Positions 35,801 through 47,206 of a stretch of 64,000 bases of DNA are shown piece by piece. Position 1 is the stretch's first letter; each line of letters begins with the position of its first letter. The DNA is from Pollenia angustigena (Eukaryota > Arthropoda > Insecta > Diptera > Polleniidae). Made by a program: the position numbers and the translations under genes. The notes beneath the pieces were generated by a model that saw only the letters and a list, made by a program, of their open reading frames with translations, ran no database searches and was not told the origin of the DNA. The stretch covers positions 251,809,127-251,873,126 of the forward strand of contig OV884056.1 of the NCBI GenBank assembly GCA_930367215.1. Reading direction: 5' to 3'.

Positions 35801-37230
35801 GAAAAACATTCATCAGTTCCTCCTCTGCTTAAATATTTTTTTTTTAATAATATATAGTTTTTTGAATATACTATTATTTTTTCTCTTTATTACATAAAAT
35901 TAAGTGCTATTTGTATGCTTAGTTTATAATGCTAAAACATTTGCTCTATAATTATTTTCTTTTAAATTTTTGGGTATTTTCAATTTTCATAAAAAACATT
36001 GTTTTTGTTTAAAAAATTTAGAACAATTTTTCAATTAATTTATATCTAATGAAACCATTTACTGCTTTAAAAGAAAAAAATAAATTCTATATAGAAGCAT
36101 AACTAACTAATACTTTTAGCGAACGAAATATATTATTCTTATTTCTATTTTAATTTACCCTTTTATATAAAGAAGAAACTATACATTTTTTATAAAGATA
36201 TGTTCAGACCTAACAAATATTTGAAAATGTGACCAGAAAATTGATCAAACTTAAGCTTAATTTCTTATCAATTTCTATTGATTTACTAAACTTTATTTGT
36301 AAGAAGATAATTAATTGTATAATGCAATTTAAAAACTGGTAAATGATGGTTGATCTAGCCAAACGTTTTGAAAAAGCAAATATTTTTCTAATTAAACTAG
36401 TGGTTACTTGTATACGTCAAATATGTAATAGGTGTGAACATAGCTTAATACATACATATTAAAAAATATATTTTCTTTGTTTTTTCTCTCTTCTTATATA
36501 TTTTTGTTTTCTACAGTTTATTGTTGATTTACACATTTCTTTTAATTATTGCCAACCAAAAATATGAAAAAAACAAAATTCGAAAATGCTCAAAAAACTG
36601 TTAAAAAATTGTTGTTTTATTATTATAATTTTTTCAATTTATTATTAATTACATTTTTTTTTATTATTAATATTATTTTTTTCATGTTATTAAAATTTAA
36701 TACATAAAAAATGATCTTTAAGAAATGGAAAAACAAAAAAAAAAAAAAAATAATTATATTTGCTAAAAGTGACTTTCTTATATCATTTGTAAAATTTTTT
36801 TTAAATATTAATAATAAAACCAACCCAGGGCTCCAGAAAACAAAACAAAAACCAACCAACATATTATGTGAAATAATCTTTTTTTTTGATTCGGTAGAAA
36901 GTTTTTTTTTAACAGCCAACAAATAATTTTAAAGAAAATAATACTGGTGTTTTTACAAAGAATACTGGTAAAATTAAAAACAAATGCTAGGAATTTCTTT
37001 ACAGAATTAGAAAAAATAGATACTTATATTTTTGTAAATTTTCATAGATTTTTTTAACGCAGGTCTTTCTTAAAGCAATTTTAGAAAAATACTGGTTTTA
37101 TTAAAGAAATAAGGGAACATTTATGTAGCTTAAAATGTTATCCATCTAGTTTTAGTAGAAGTATAATCTACTTAAAATAATTACGTTCTAAAAATAGTGG
37201 CATTCTTTTTTAAACAAGACAGTTAAAAAT
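35801..37230 (+). other. larp 3' flank and probable 3' UTR
   Basis: Downstream of the larp stop the sequence is AT-rich with no supportable gene. A canonical AATAAA hexamer lies at 36079-36084, about 280 bp after the stop, and is the first plausible polyadenylation signal; further A/T-rich hexamers follow to 36.9 kb. The distal part (about 36930-37230) contains repeated phrases such as AATACTGG that recur to 37750, suggesting short degenerate repeats. Confidence 0.5.
36079..36084 (+). promoter_or_regulatory. candidate larp polyadenylation signal
   Basis: AATAAA hexamer about 280 bp beyond the larp stop codon. Position and sequence fit, but the surrounding DNA is so A-rich that chance occurrence is likely. 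Confidence 0.3.
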
Positions 37231-37233
37231 ACT

Positions 37234-37440
37234 GGGACCTAATCACCGCATTCTATATCTAGTAAACTATCGTTTTGTTTCGGCATGCACTGATGCACAT
37301 GCATCGAATGAAAACTCGAGAGATGTAATGTCTTTGGTTACTCGATATCGAATGCTATCATCTCAAATTACGATACATTTCATTGAATAAACAATTTCAA
37401 TCAATTCTGCTCGATATTGTATGCGTTGGAAAATGGGACT
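37234..37440. mobile_element. fragment of the ATTCGATATCGAGTAA MITE family
   Basis: Begins GGGACCTAATCACCGCATTC and contains AAAACTCGAGAGATGTAATG, TTTGGTTACTCGATATCGAA and CAAATTACGATACATTTCAT, all present in inverse order in the element ending at 53166. It is a diverged copy in the opposite orientation. Confidence 0.6.
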
Positions 37441-38365
37441 ATTGACATTTTTCATTAAACCTTTTGAACAAATATTTTTTGGGTATTTCTTGTATTATTT
37501 TAATTATTCTAAGTTCAATAAATTTAACTTAAGTTTGTTTTTTTTTAACATGGTGTAATATTTTAAAACCATGTTGATACTAATTAATGTGAAAATACTG
37601 GTTTTACTGAACTCTGAACACTGCTACAAATTTCTTTGTTAAAACAAAATATTTAAAATTTTAAGCATAGAAAAAAACTTAAAAAAAAAAATAATTATAA
37701 AACTTAAGTAGACGTAAATTAAATCGAAATAGGTTTTTAAAAATACTGGTTTAACTGAACTCTCAATGCTAGAAATTAAAAGAAATCTGTTAACAAGGAA
37801 ATTATTCAAAGTTTTTTATATAGAAAAAACTTCAAATAAATTTAAAAGGGTTTTTTTAAACACTTTACTTCAAATTTTTTTACAAAATAACCCCCTATAA
37901 AGTAGACTTTAATTGTATCTTAAAATTAAATTAATTTTCAGAAATTTCGAACAATTTTATATTTTTTCATTTTAGAAACCTCGAATGGTTTTAAATTCCT
38001 TTGGAACATTAAAAAAAAATTTAAATTCACAATAATAAAAGTTTTGGTTTTCAACTTTTTTAGATATTCATATATTGTAAAATGGTTTAATCCTCAAAAT
38101 TTTTGATAATTAAATAACAAAAAAATTTAGTGTTGCAAATAACAGAAAACTATTTTTAAAATATTTACTGCCTGTCCATCTATTTCCGAAGGAAGACTTT
38201 GTTCGCTTAACCTTACATTTAAAACAAAAACAAATAATAAAATATTGTTTTTATTATACATTTAAGTTAAGCGAACGAAGTTAAGCGAACAGTTCATTAA
38301 TTTCGATATTTTTCTAGTCATATAATTTAACACAAGAAATAATTCTAATTGAACTGTGACTAACG
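37441..38365. other. gene-free AT-rich DNA
   Basis: Nothing coding. Contains diverged repeats AATACTGGTTTTACTGAACT near 37590 and 37740, and at 38214-38300 a GTTCGCTTAA/TTAAGCGAAC inverted pair related to the 20238-20342 MITE. Confidence 0.4.
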
Positions 38366-38475
38366 CCAATTTCACCAAGTTCAGTTAAAATTAACTATCA
38401 GTTAAAGCTGTCAAAACATATTGTTAACTGGAAGTTAAAGTAACAGTTAGTTTTGACTGAACTTGGTGAAATTGG
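38366..38475. mobile_element. 110-bp MITE, CCAATTTCACCAAGTTCAGT ends
   Basis: CCAATTTCACCAAGTTCAGT at left and ACTGAACTTGGTGAAATTGG at right are exact inverses apart from boundary bases. A related mini-palindrome GGCCAATTTCA...TGAAATTGGCC lies at 38508-38554. Confidence 0.8.
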
Positions 38476-38894
38476 GGATTCAAATAAATTTAATATTTTT
38501 GATAAATGGCCAATTTCATTATAGTAACAGTTAATTATAAAGTGAAATTGGCCGTTATTCGACAATGACAAATTTAAAACAATAATGTTAGAGTTTTTAC
38601 TTATTTTGAAAAACCTTTCAAAATTTCGGACACTCGTTTTGTAATCAAGCGGCTCAGTTTTGAATTAAAAGAAAATTTTCCATAATTTAAAATTTCATTA
38701 ATTTCATAAATTTTTGGAAATTTCGATGTTTTTATTTTTTAAATTTTTAAATAGTTTAAAGTTTTCATTCTTTTTTCGAAACAGTCTTTTAAATAAAAAT
38801 TTTATGGGAGCTATTTCTAAAACTTTTTCAAAAACTATATTTTTTATAGAATGAAAAAAAATTTATAAATAAAATTTTAAAATGTTCAATGTTA

Positions 38895-39057
38895 GGCCCC
38901 TATTACGGTTTACAACTCAACTCAGTTGTAATAAAGACAACTGGTTGTGATCAGTTGTAATTTTTGTTCACCGCAATTAAGCAAAGTTGTAAACCATAAT
39001 GCAAAAATTAAGAAATTACAACTCAACTGAGTTGAGTTGTAAACCGTAATAGGGGCC
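38895..39057. mobile_element. 163-bp Harbinger-type MITE with TTA duplication
   Basis: Ends GGCCCCTATTACGGTTTACA and exact inverse, followed by multiple ACAACTCAACT/AGTTGAGTTGT repeats. Flanking TTA at 38892-38894 and 39058-39060 is the 3-bp target type of PIF/Harbinger elements. A partial relative (AAGGCCCCTATAACGG) begins at 45181. Confidence 0.8.
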
Positions 39058-39060
39058 TTA

Positions 39061-40080
39061 ATTATTTATCATGATTTCGATTAATCAATATAACAATTAA
39101 TCGATTAATCAGAAATTTTATCATGATTTTGATTATTCGAGATCTTTGATGAATCGGTTAATCGCACTTCCCTAATTGAAATATCATTTAAAGAAAACTA
39201 TTTAAAACTTAAAGAAAACAAACGAAAAACATCTATAAGTCCTCCCCTTAAAAACAAGAAATTTGTTGGCTGTTTTTTTTTAATATTGTCCCTTTTAACA
39301 AAATCATGTATGTGTTATTTTTATATTAAACGATTTTTTTGATAACATTTTTCCTATTATCTTAATAATATTGATTAAATTATAATGAAAATGGGGTTTT
39401 TTTTTTAATTTTTTAATGCTACAAAAATATATAAAATAAAACTAAACCTTAAAAAAAAACTACAAAATACCACTAAAAAAAAAAAAAAAAAAATAAATAA
39501 AAATTATTGTCATAAGAAGCAAAAAATTACTATATTATTAAAAAACAAAATATACGAACACTACACCACAAAAATATTTATGTAAAGAAAATTGAAGAAA
39601 ATTATAAAACATGAACCGATTACAATGAATTACAAATAATTTAAATAAAAAAATAAAATAATTGTGCTGCCCCAGTGCCAAGCTTTTAATAGAAGTTTTC
39701 AATAAATATTTTCTTACTGAAAATTTTAAAGAAACATAAATTATCATTATTTTTAATATCTAAAAGAATGTAAAGAAATTTTGTTTGAAACAATGAATTT
39801 TTTTCTCTTTTGTAAATATTTTATTTTTATATTTTTAGCTACATTAAAAATAATACACACACACACACACACAGATACATAATTTGATTAATAATTAACT
39901 TTAAATTCTGAATTTTTGTTATTAGTGCATTAAGTCTTACTTAAAAAAAAAAAAAAAATTTATAAAAAAATAAAAAAAAACTTAAATATCGGAATTCATT
40001 AAATTCCGATGAAAAACCTAAAAAAGCCAAAACAAACTAAATATTTGCTATTTTAAATTCAGTTTTAAAAAACAATATAT
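39061..40080. other. gene-free AT-rich DNA with simple repeats
   Basis: Contains several poly(A) runs and an (AC)n microsatellite at about 39853-39873. No coding signal. Confidence 0.5.
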
Positions 40081-40830
40081 AAGAAAGTATAGTCGGTCAA
40101 GCCCGAACATTTGATACCCTACTTCAAAGAATTAACAGACAAATTTTTAGCATTTGAACACGCCAACACAAATGCCCTTATGATGGCTGTAACTTTACAA
40201 CTGCTAGGGATTAGTTGTAAAGCTAATAGGGACAAAAGTTTTGTTATAAGGTAAAGATTCATATAAGATTCTTTTCGCTTAATAGAGATCCACATCTATA
40301 TAAGTATGAGATGATTTTTGTCTTAAAGTGGTTTTAGTGACATAGTAGTACCTGTTAATACAAGTTATTACCGCCATGTTTTATATCAATTGTAACATAT
40401 ATAAAAAAAGTTATGCCATTAAAAGCTGTTTTCGGAAATGTTATTTGTATGGAAGCCATGATCAAAAATGGACCGATTTCAATAAAATTTATGGACAGAA
40501 AGACCCTAATTCCAAAAGATGTTTATATGGATGGGGGCTATGTGAAAACTGTATAACATACATACATACATATTTGTCAAATAGCATAAAATTATCTCCA
40601 TACTACAGCATTCAATATCGAAAGAAATCAAAAAACAACCTGCATGCAAATTTCGTTCGATATCAAATGCCGTTATTTGGCCCCAGTACTTTGCCCACAA
40701 AGTTTACACGTACAATCAGCCAATCGGATAGACATCGTTACATCGGTATCTAAAAGGTGGGTTAAGCATCAAGATTTTTATGTTTTACACTTGATGTGTA
40801 ACACCTATGGTATGGTGTGGGTATAATAAA
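40081..40830 (+). mobile_element. DINE-1/Helentron-like element, copy 2
   Basis: Starts AAGAAAGTATAGTCGGTCAA with GTCGG...CCCGAA and ATACCC, ends with TATGGTGTGGGTATAATAAA. It shares GTACTTTGCCCACAAAG-type and GACATCGTTA phrases with copy 1. A 125-residue open frame inside is incidental. A palindromic mini-MITE is inserted near 40597-40684. Confidence 0.65.
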
Positions 40831-41040
40831 GGTGTAAGTTGGATAATCAATAGCTAGTGGTAATAAGCAGTATGCTTTTGGGTTTTCTAATATGATATTT
40901 ATTCGCTCGCAAACAAAAAAAAATGATTTCGTTTGATAATTTAATCTACAATGCATGAATTAGAATGTTGTAATTGAAATTGCCACCTTGAAAGAAACTA
41001 AATATTAAATTCTCCTTTACCGCAGCAACATTTTATTTAA

Positions 41041-41248
41041 TGGTGTTTTCTTTTCTGCAAAAAATGTGACATTTTATTTAAAAAAAAAATGCAATTGGGT
41101 GTCTGTTTATTAAAAATTTTGCACCTGAAAACGGTGGCTTGTTTTATTCTAAAAAACTGACCCTTTTCGGGAGCAAAATTTTTAAGAAAAAGACAGCAAA
41201 TTGCACTTTTTTAAATAAAATGTTACATTTGTAGAAAAGAAAACACCA
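41041..41248. mobile_element. 208-bp MITE with TGGTGTTTTCTTTTCT ends and TAA duplication
   Basis: TGGTGTTTTCTTTTCT at left and AGAAAAGAAAACACCA at right are exact inverses; both arms continue to ACATTTTATTTAAAAA. TAA flanks both sides (41038-41040, 41249-41251). A related half-copy occurs near 59366-59440. Confidence 0.75.
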
Positions 41249-41696
41249 TAAGTCTTTTTCCTGAATACACATTTTATGATTTGAAAGCATTTGTTTTAAA
41301 ATAGAATCGTTTTGCTTGAACATTTTTTCATTTTTTTATGAGGGAAGTGACCAGAGGGAAAAATACAAGGTCTTCTTCATAATTTAAAGTCTTTCGCATC
41401 TTTTTTTTTAACTTTTCGCAAATCATTATTTTTTTATTAAAATTTTTTAACAAAAACACGTCAAGCGGTTCAACTTTCCTTTTTTGATTTTTCATAAGTA
41501 GTTTGACAATTCATTGCTATCAATCTGCGCCATTTTAAAATTTTATTGGCTGTGTTTCCAAAAAAATTTTGCGAAAGTATCTGCGTAAGCGATAAGAGTA
41601 CGAAATCGGCATTAAGCTTTCGTATCGAAATATTCGCATCGTAATAGAGAGTAGAAACCCTTATTTTCGCCACGAATAAGTATTTATAATTTTTGA

Positions 41697-41771
41697 GTGC
41701 CCCGGTAGACTAGGTGGTAGTGAGCTAAGCTATCAATGCCGGCGTTGCGGGCTCGTTTTCCACCAGAGAAC
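41697..41771 (+). mobile_element. tRNA-derived SINE, copy 2 (diverged)
   Basis: GTGCCCCGGTAGACTAGGTG with A-box-like TAGACTAGGTGG and a decayed B box GGCTCGTTTTC, ending ACCAGAGAACC like copy 1's GCCAGAGACTC. It is immediately followed by a palindromic mini-MITE. Confidence 0.6.
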
Positions 41772-41773
41772 CT

Positions 41774-41864
41774 GGGGGCAAATCGCGACTTTCGATATCA
41801 ATCGAAATTCCCATGTAAATTGTATTGCAATTTCGATCGATATCGAATGCCGTTATTTGGCCCC
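41774..41864. mobile_element. 91-bp palindromic mini-MITE, copy 1
   Basis: Starts GGGGGCAAATCGCGA and ends TTATTTGGCCCC; the centre is ATCGAAATTCCCATGTAAAT followed by the inverse AATTTCGATCGATATCGAA. Other copies: 44252-44341, 53167-53232 and 40597-40684. Confidence 0.8.
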
Positions 41865-42322
41865 TGGTCTCCTGCAGACAAGCGTAGAGCTTTGCGAGGT
41901 TAATTAAAATAAAAAAAAATAAAATATGATGTATGAACTTCATAGCTCCCAAACAAAAATCTTCTTGCCCAAAATTTATATAAAAAAAAAAAAAAAAATA
42001 AAACCCGACGATAATTATTCCACTCTTATGCCCGCAATTCCAACAAATAGATATCTAGCTGTGTATATGTATCTATGATATTCATAATTTTAAAACGTTT
42101 TTCTTACCTATGGGTTAAAGTGTAATGTAATTTACACCACCGATTTTCGAAAGTTAATTCAATTAACGTTTAAATTACCAAAATAGTGGTACCGGATAGG
42201 TAAAGATAACTGTTAGGTACGAACATGACTAGATATCTGTTTGAAGAAATTACGGGCATTAGTACCCCAATCGATTCAAAAAAAGATTCCGATTTTGGAA
42301 TATCCCTTTGCCTAAGTTTTCA

Positions 42323-43138
42323 TATACATATCACACTTGTTCCTCTAAAGAGAGCCAAGAAATCGATTTCAGATCTACGTAGTTCTGGGATACTATCGAT
42401 ATTTTCTAGTTCAGAATTCAATATCGGATATTACTATCGACTAAATGTTTGTACTAAAGTAGGAAAACTTTAACTAGTTTTTTATCAGGCTGCAGTTCCT
42501 TATTTTTATGACTTTATTGAACCTATAAGACGTATGTATTTACGCACGTTCTTTTAGAGGACAGTTTTTAAAAATTGTGATGCTGATAAGCACCTTTTTG
42601 AAGAAACCAAAGTAACAGGGATTATAAGATATTTTATTGCAACTTAAGATAATGTTCTAAATTGGATTTGATTCTCAACCCAAAAGGTTATCAATCTAGC
42701 GGACCTTTCCTCTGGTTGTTCATCGTTTTATCCTATGCTCGCAATTAATTGAAGTTGCATTTTTATTTGATTTTTTTGCATTATAAAAATATCTGACATT
42801 TCAGTCCCTATGTAAACATATAAAAATTTCGGCATAAAGGTCTTAAGTTAGCAGTAAAAAAAGCACAGCTAATCGATCCATACCACCTGTCATTCTAGTT
42901 GTTTGTATTCATTGCTGTAATTCAGCGCGAATCAATAATAGCAATTAAAAACTTGCGGCAAAAAACTTTGTGTGTATAGCTGCTGTTTCATGTCTTCATA
43001 GATATATTTTAAATAATACAAATATCGATATTGATATTTTTCCTATCGATATTTTCAATAGTTTAAGACTATCGATATTATCGATAGTTATAAAAAGAAA
43101 ACAGACCCCTTTAGAGGAACCAGTGCGATATGTATATT
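42323..43138. mobile_element. element with 29-bp inverted ends containing a TATCGAT-rich inner element
   Basis: ATATACATATCACACTTGTT then CCTCTAAAG at left is inverted at 43110-43138 with two mismatches. The interior from about 42386 (CTGGGATACTATCGATATTT) to 43092 is homologous to 52180-52868 (shared AGGAAAACTTTAA, GACTTTATTGAA and GTATTCATTGCTGTAATTCA). Confidence 0.6.
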
Positions 43139-43862
43139 AATTATGTGATCAAGGTAGTGGAAGCAATTTTAAAAATTCTCGGCCAAGTTTTGGAAATCTA
43201 TAGAGATTTTCAGTTAAAATTTCTTTTTAAATTTCCGCAGTTTTTCCTGATTTGATAAGTAGTTCTAATATAGGACCATTTTAACTCAAAATATAAAGTA
43301 TATATAAGAAAATCACATTTTATCAAAGTGATTTAAAATCACAAGAAAGTTGTTCTAGGCATAATATTGTGTATTTTTTTATATTTGGTATTTTTTCGAC
43401 TATTGTAAGATAAAATATTCAATGTGTTGTGTATTAATTGTTATTTCAATAATTTTTAAAATTTAATAATTTACAAAAAATTATTTAAAATTAAGAAATT
43501 GCGACGACACTACAAACAATTATTTTTGCTTTTAGGACTCCTGTTGTGAATTAAAGGTCGCTAGTTTGCTGACGACCAGCGGCATGATAGTAAACTCGAA
43601 TATTTATTAAAAATCGTAAAAGCTGTTAAGAATCACTGGAAAAATTTGCTTTTAAAATTGCAAACTTGTAAACAAACCCTAAAATGTGTTTAAAATGGCT
43701 AAGGGTTTTAAAACAAAAATGTCGGAAAATAACAAAAAAATAGCGATTATCGAAAATTTTTTAATATGTATTTCAAACAAGCCATAAAATTAATTAAAAG
43801 TCCCTAAAACTATAAGGAATGGCAAAAATTGCTAAATCAGCGATATTTTATACTTTCGGGCT

Positions 43863-44251
43863 TGTTCTTAAAATCATGTGATTTAAAATCACATCGTATC
43901 GTTTTTGTGTTTCTCGGGGTGCTTTCGGCAATTAAAGAGCACACCAAAGCACACAAAAACGGGACACTTAAATATCACACAAGTCGAATTGACTAGAAGG
44001 TGAGGTCAACTCTACAACTACAATGCTTCTGTGGTCGGGTTGTCAAAAATATTGCTAGTAAAAAAAAAACAGGTTTGTTTACATAAAAACTAGTTTGTAT
44101 ACAAACTTTGACAAGTCGACCACCGAAAAAAACACCATATGTTGACTAGACCCCACCTTCTAGTCAATTCGCCTTGATATCACACGTATGATTTTAGTAG
44201 CCACATGTGATTTAAAATCACGGGATTTGAGTTAAAGTGATTTTTAGAACA
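43863..44251. mobile_element. CACGTG-rich palindromic MITE, copy 2, split by another MITE
   Basis: Starts TGTTCTTAAAATCATGTGAT and ends AAAGTGATTTTTAGAACA; contains CACAAAAACGGGACA and the AATCACATGTGATT motif set. The CAAGGCGAATTG-family MITE sits inside at 43981-44176. Confidence 0.75.
43981..44176. mobile_element. CAAGGCGAATTGACTAG MITE, copy 2 (inverted relative to copy 1)
   Basis: AAGTCGAATTGACTAGAAGG at left and the inverse ending CAATTCGCCTTG at right; flanked by ATATCACAC at 43972-43980 and 44177-44185. The interior matches the reverse complement of 2706-2904 closely. Confidence 0.85.
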
Positions 44252-44341
44252 GGGGGCAAATCGCGACATTCGATATCGATCGAAATTCCCATGTAAATTG
44301 ACTTCAATTTCGATCGATATCGAATGCCGTAATATGGCCCC
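44252..44341. mobile_element. 90-bp palindromic mini-MITE, copy 2
   Basis: GGGGGCAAATCGCGACATTC, central ATCGAAATTCCCATGTAAAT and right end GCCGTAATATGGCCCC. Nearly identical to 41774-41864 and directly abuts the preceding MITE. Confidence 0.85.
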
Positions 44342-45373
44342 AGGCCTGTTTGTATTGCATTTACCACTTACAATTGAGTACTTAACTAAATTTTTTTGGA
44401 ATAGGTTTGTAACTTAACATAGCTCCCATGTAGAACATTTCCGGAAATCTTTTAAAGTCTTAAAAAAAAAAAATGGCTAACAAGCAATCTCGTTAAATTT
44501 TAATTAGTGTGTGTATATTACTCTCTCATCAGAAAACACATACTGACAAAAATATTTGTTTTGCTTTGCGATAAAAATTGAAGAATAGAAAAAAAACTAC
44601 GATAGAACAATGTTGGAATAAAATGAAGCTGAATCAGAAGAAATATGAAATAGAACATTAAAACTGAAATAGAACTTTCAAAACATGTTTGAATGTTTCG
44701 TTTGCTGTTTCACACACACCCTTAGTATATGTTCTATTACACTCTATGCTTTTTCTATCATTTATCCTTTTTATTTTATTTCACTGCCAGTTTTTTTGTT
44801 GATATTCTAATTGTTTTTAAAACACAAGCACTAATAAAGCTGTACATAAAGGCTTTTCAAATGATGCTTCATTTAGTTTAGTGCGAGTCATGTTTTGTTA
44901 TTATTGGTTTGTAATTAATGTTTACACTTAAGTATAGTTAATGGAAGTAGCGTGAAATAGAGCACATAACTTTCATAACATTTTGTACAGCTTTTTAATA
45001 CATAAGTACATAAATATATTGATGATCTATGGCTTAAAATCGCATTAGCAGCTTTACAAATTGGAAAAAATTTGGGAAAAGTTAATTTAACGTAACATCG
45101 GGGCATAATATACCATAGCCCCAATATAATAACTATCGAAATTGGTTCCCTACTATATACATCGTAATTTCCCTTAATCTAAGGCCCCTATAACGGTTCA
45201 CAACTTTTTTCATTAAGTTTAATGCACCCTTAGACAAAAAAATTAAAACTTTGACACACTGAAAAAATAACTCAGACCGGCTGGACTATAAGTTTATTCT
45301 ACATCAAATAATCTTCTCAACATTTCCTTTCAGAATTATAGGGTTGCTATTCTGTTCCTATCAAAAAGTCTTA

Positions 45374-45572
45374 GGCCAGTTTTCAGGTAGGATTTTATCT
45401 GCCGTATAAAAAGTGTTTCATTATTACAACTTTACTTTAACCTAACAGGTAGGTTAACCTAAATCTACTTTATATAGCTCACCTTAGGTTAAAGTAAAGT
45501 TTTAATAATGGAACACTTTATAAGGCCGGTTAAAGTCTTCTTTTAGCTATCGGTGAGTTGTGAAAACCGGCC
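45374..45572. mobile_element. 199-bp Harbinger-type MITE with TTA duplication
   Basis: Ends GGCCAGTTTTCA and TGAAAACCGGCC flanked by TTA on both sides (45371-45373, 45573-45575). Inside is a long stem: AAGTGTTTCATTATTACAAC...ACTTTAACCTAA against TTAGGTTAAAGTAAAG...GGAACACTTT. Confidence 0.75.
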
Positions 45573-45654
45573 TTAATTTGTTGGACAGTGCTATTTAATA
45601 ATTAAATTATACTGTTATTCAGGGATATATCTGAAATATATGTTAATTGGCCTA

Positions 45655-45925
45655 GCAGATTTGTATATATCTGTGGCATTTTGACAAAACATCTTAAGTC
45701 GAGATAAGATAGCAAAAATGTGTTTATAAAAACTCGGTGAAAAAATCATTTTTATTAAAAAATGAAATAAACCAAAATTAGATAAAATTTTCGTTAATAA
45801 TACAAAATTTTTAAAACGTTAACAAAAATGGTTTTTGAATGAAAATTCAAAACAAACACAGTTTTTTCAACTTTTTAAATTTGACTTAAGATGTTTTGTC
45901 AAAATGTCACAGATATGTATTGCTG
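45655..45925. mobile_element. about 270-bp MITE with 40-bp inverted ends
   Basis: Left CATTTTGACAAAACATCTTA then AGTC is exactly inverted at 45885-45910; outer parts ATATATCTGTGG and CACAGATATGTAT also pair. Confidence 0.75.
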
Positions 45926-46149
45926 TGAATGAACAAATTTAATTATAACGCGAAGAATAAATTCGCGCTTAAAACACTCCTACTACAGTCAACTTTATAC
46001 ACACATGTTGTATAGAGTGTTTTATTGTTCGGCTTGTTCAACTGTGGTTTAGATATAAAATCGAAAATTACAATTGTAAATAAGAAAACATATTAAGGCC
46101 TTAGATGCCCAATTTACTTTTGAACAAGATGGTTACCGCGTGTTTCGAT

Positions 46150-46834
46150 CAGTGCTCGAAAATAAACAGTACGTTATTTAACGTTCGGCTAACACACCCA
46201 GGAACGATATCTATTTTTTAGTGATTGTGTAGACATACACAACCCTTAATACCGTTCGTAACTATTTTCAAGAAAGAATTATAAAATGTTCGGTTCTTCG
46301 TTAAAAAACAGAACAATTGTAGTGATACTGTAGACAAACATTATATTTTAATGTTCTATAATGTTTTTTTTTCGAACATTAACGAGCCGAACCGAACACA
46401 TTGAAGTTTGTGGATTTTCAAAAAAAACCGAACGAAATTTAATGGGGGGTGTGCTGGAAATCGCAAACGCAAAACGCAAGAATTTGGAGGCTGTTTAAAA
46501 TACACTTTTAATCAAATTTTTATAATTTTTGTTATAAAATTCTGTTTAATAGAGAAATGTTTGTATAATATTTGTCATAAAATTATTTTATTACAGAAAT
46601 CTTACTAAAAAACGACTTTTAAAATTCTTGCGATTTCCAGCACACCCCTGATGTTCACATCTTTTGTTGAGTTTGATAAAAACAGTAATATTTTTGTGTT
46701 CGAAAGATAACTAACAGGGAAACGTTATTTTTTTTAATGATTTTCTACACAAACACTATTAGCGTTTGTGTTTTCCACAAATCTACCGAACCGAACATTA
46801 ATAAACGATATTTAGTGTTTATTTTCGAACACTG
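46150..46834. mobile_element. 685-bp hAT element with perfect 8-bp duplication
   Basis: Left end CAGTGCTCGAAAATAAACA and right end (reversed) CAGTGTTCGAAAATAAACAC; flanks GTTTCGAT at 46142-46149 and 46835-46842 are identical. CAGTG-type termini and 8-bp duplication are hAT hallmarks. It has subterminal GTTCGG/CCGAAC motifs, no transposase, and a MITE nested inside. Confidence 0.9.
46446..46648. mobile_element. 203-bp MITE nested in the 46150-46834 hAT
   Basis: GGGGTGTGCTGGAAATCGCA at left and TGCGATTTCCAGCACACCCC at right are exact inverses, with AAGAATTT/AAAATTCTT further in. Confidence 0.8.
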
Positions 46835-46897
46835 GTTTCGATTCGAATAAAATAATTTACCAGTTCGATTAATATGTACTCTTTATTACGATTCTTT

Positions 46898-47059
46898 ATA
46901 TCGTCACCTAAAATGCAAAAGGGCGTAACAATGTTTTTTTTTTTAATTTTATAGTGCATCATAATCATAATTTTAGTCTATGTAGTGCAACATAATCAAC
47001 CAAAACTTGATTTTGAATTTTTTGGTTGTTGCGTCCTTTTGCATTTTAGGTGACGATAT
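46898..47059. mobile_element. 162-bp MITE, ATATCGTCACCTAAAATGCA ends
   Basis: ATATCGTCACCTAAAATGCA then AAAGGGCGTAACA at left matches the inverse at right with two mismatches over about 34 bp. Confidence 0.8.
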
Positions 47060-47071
47060 GTACTTTACATG

Positions 47072-47206
47072 GGGTCTTCACCTGACAATTTTTTTGTCGT
47101 AATAAACGTCAAACTTCATATAAAAAAAAACGTTGACAAAAATATTGGAGTGTTTTTATATAGACTTTGAAGTTTGGTAAGGCAAAAAATTGTCAGGTGA
47201 AGACCC
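47072..47206. mobile_element. 135-bp MITE, GGGTCTTCACCTGACAATTT ends
   Basis: GGGTCTTCACCTGACAATTT at left is exactly inverted at right. It follows the preceding MITE by only 12 bp. Confidence 0.8.

Noticed and set aside
40376..40753. 125-residue open frame
   Set aside because: Lies inside a Helentron-like repeat; copy 1 of the repeat has no equivalent frame.
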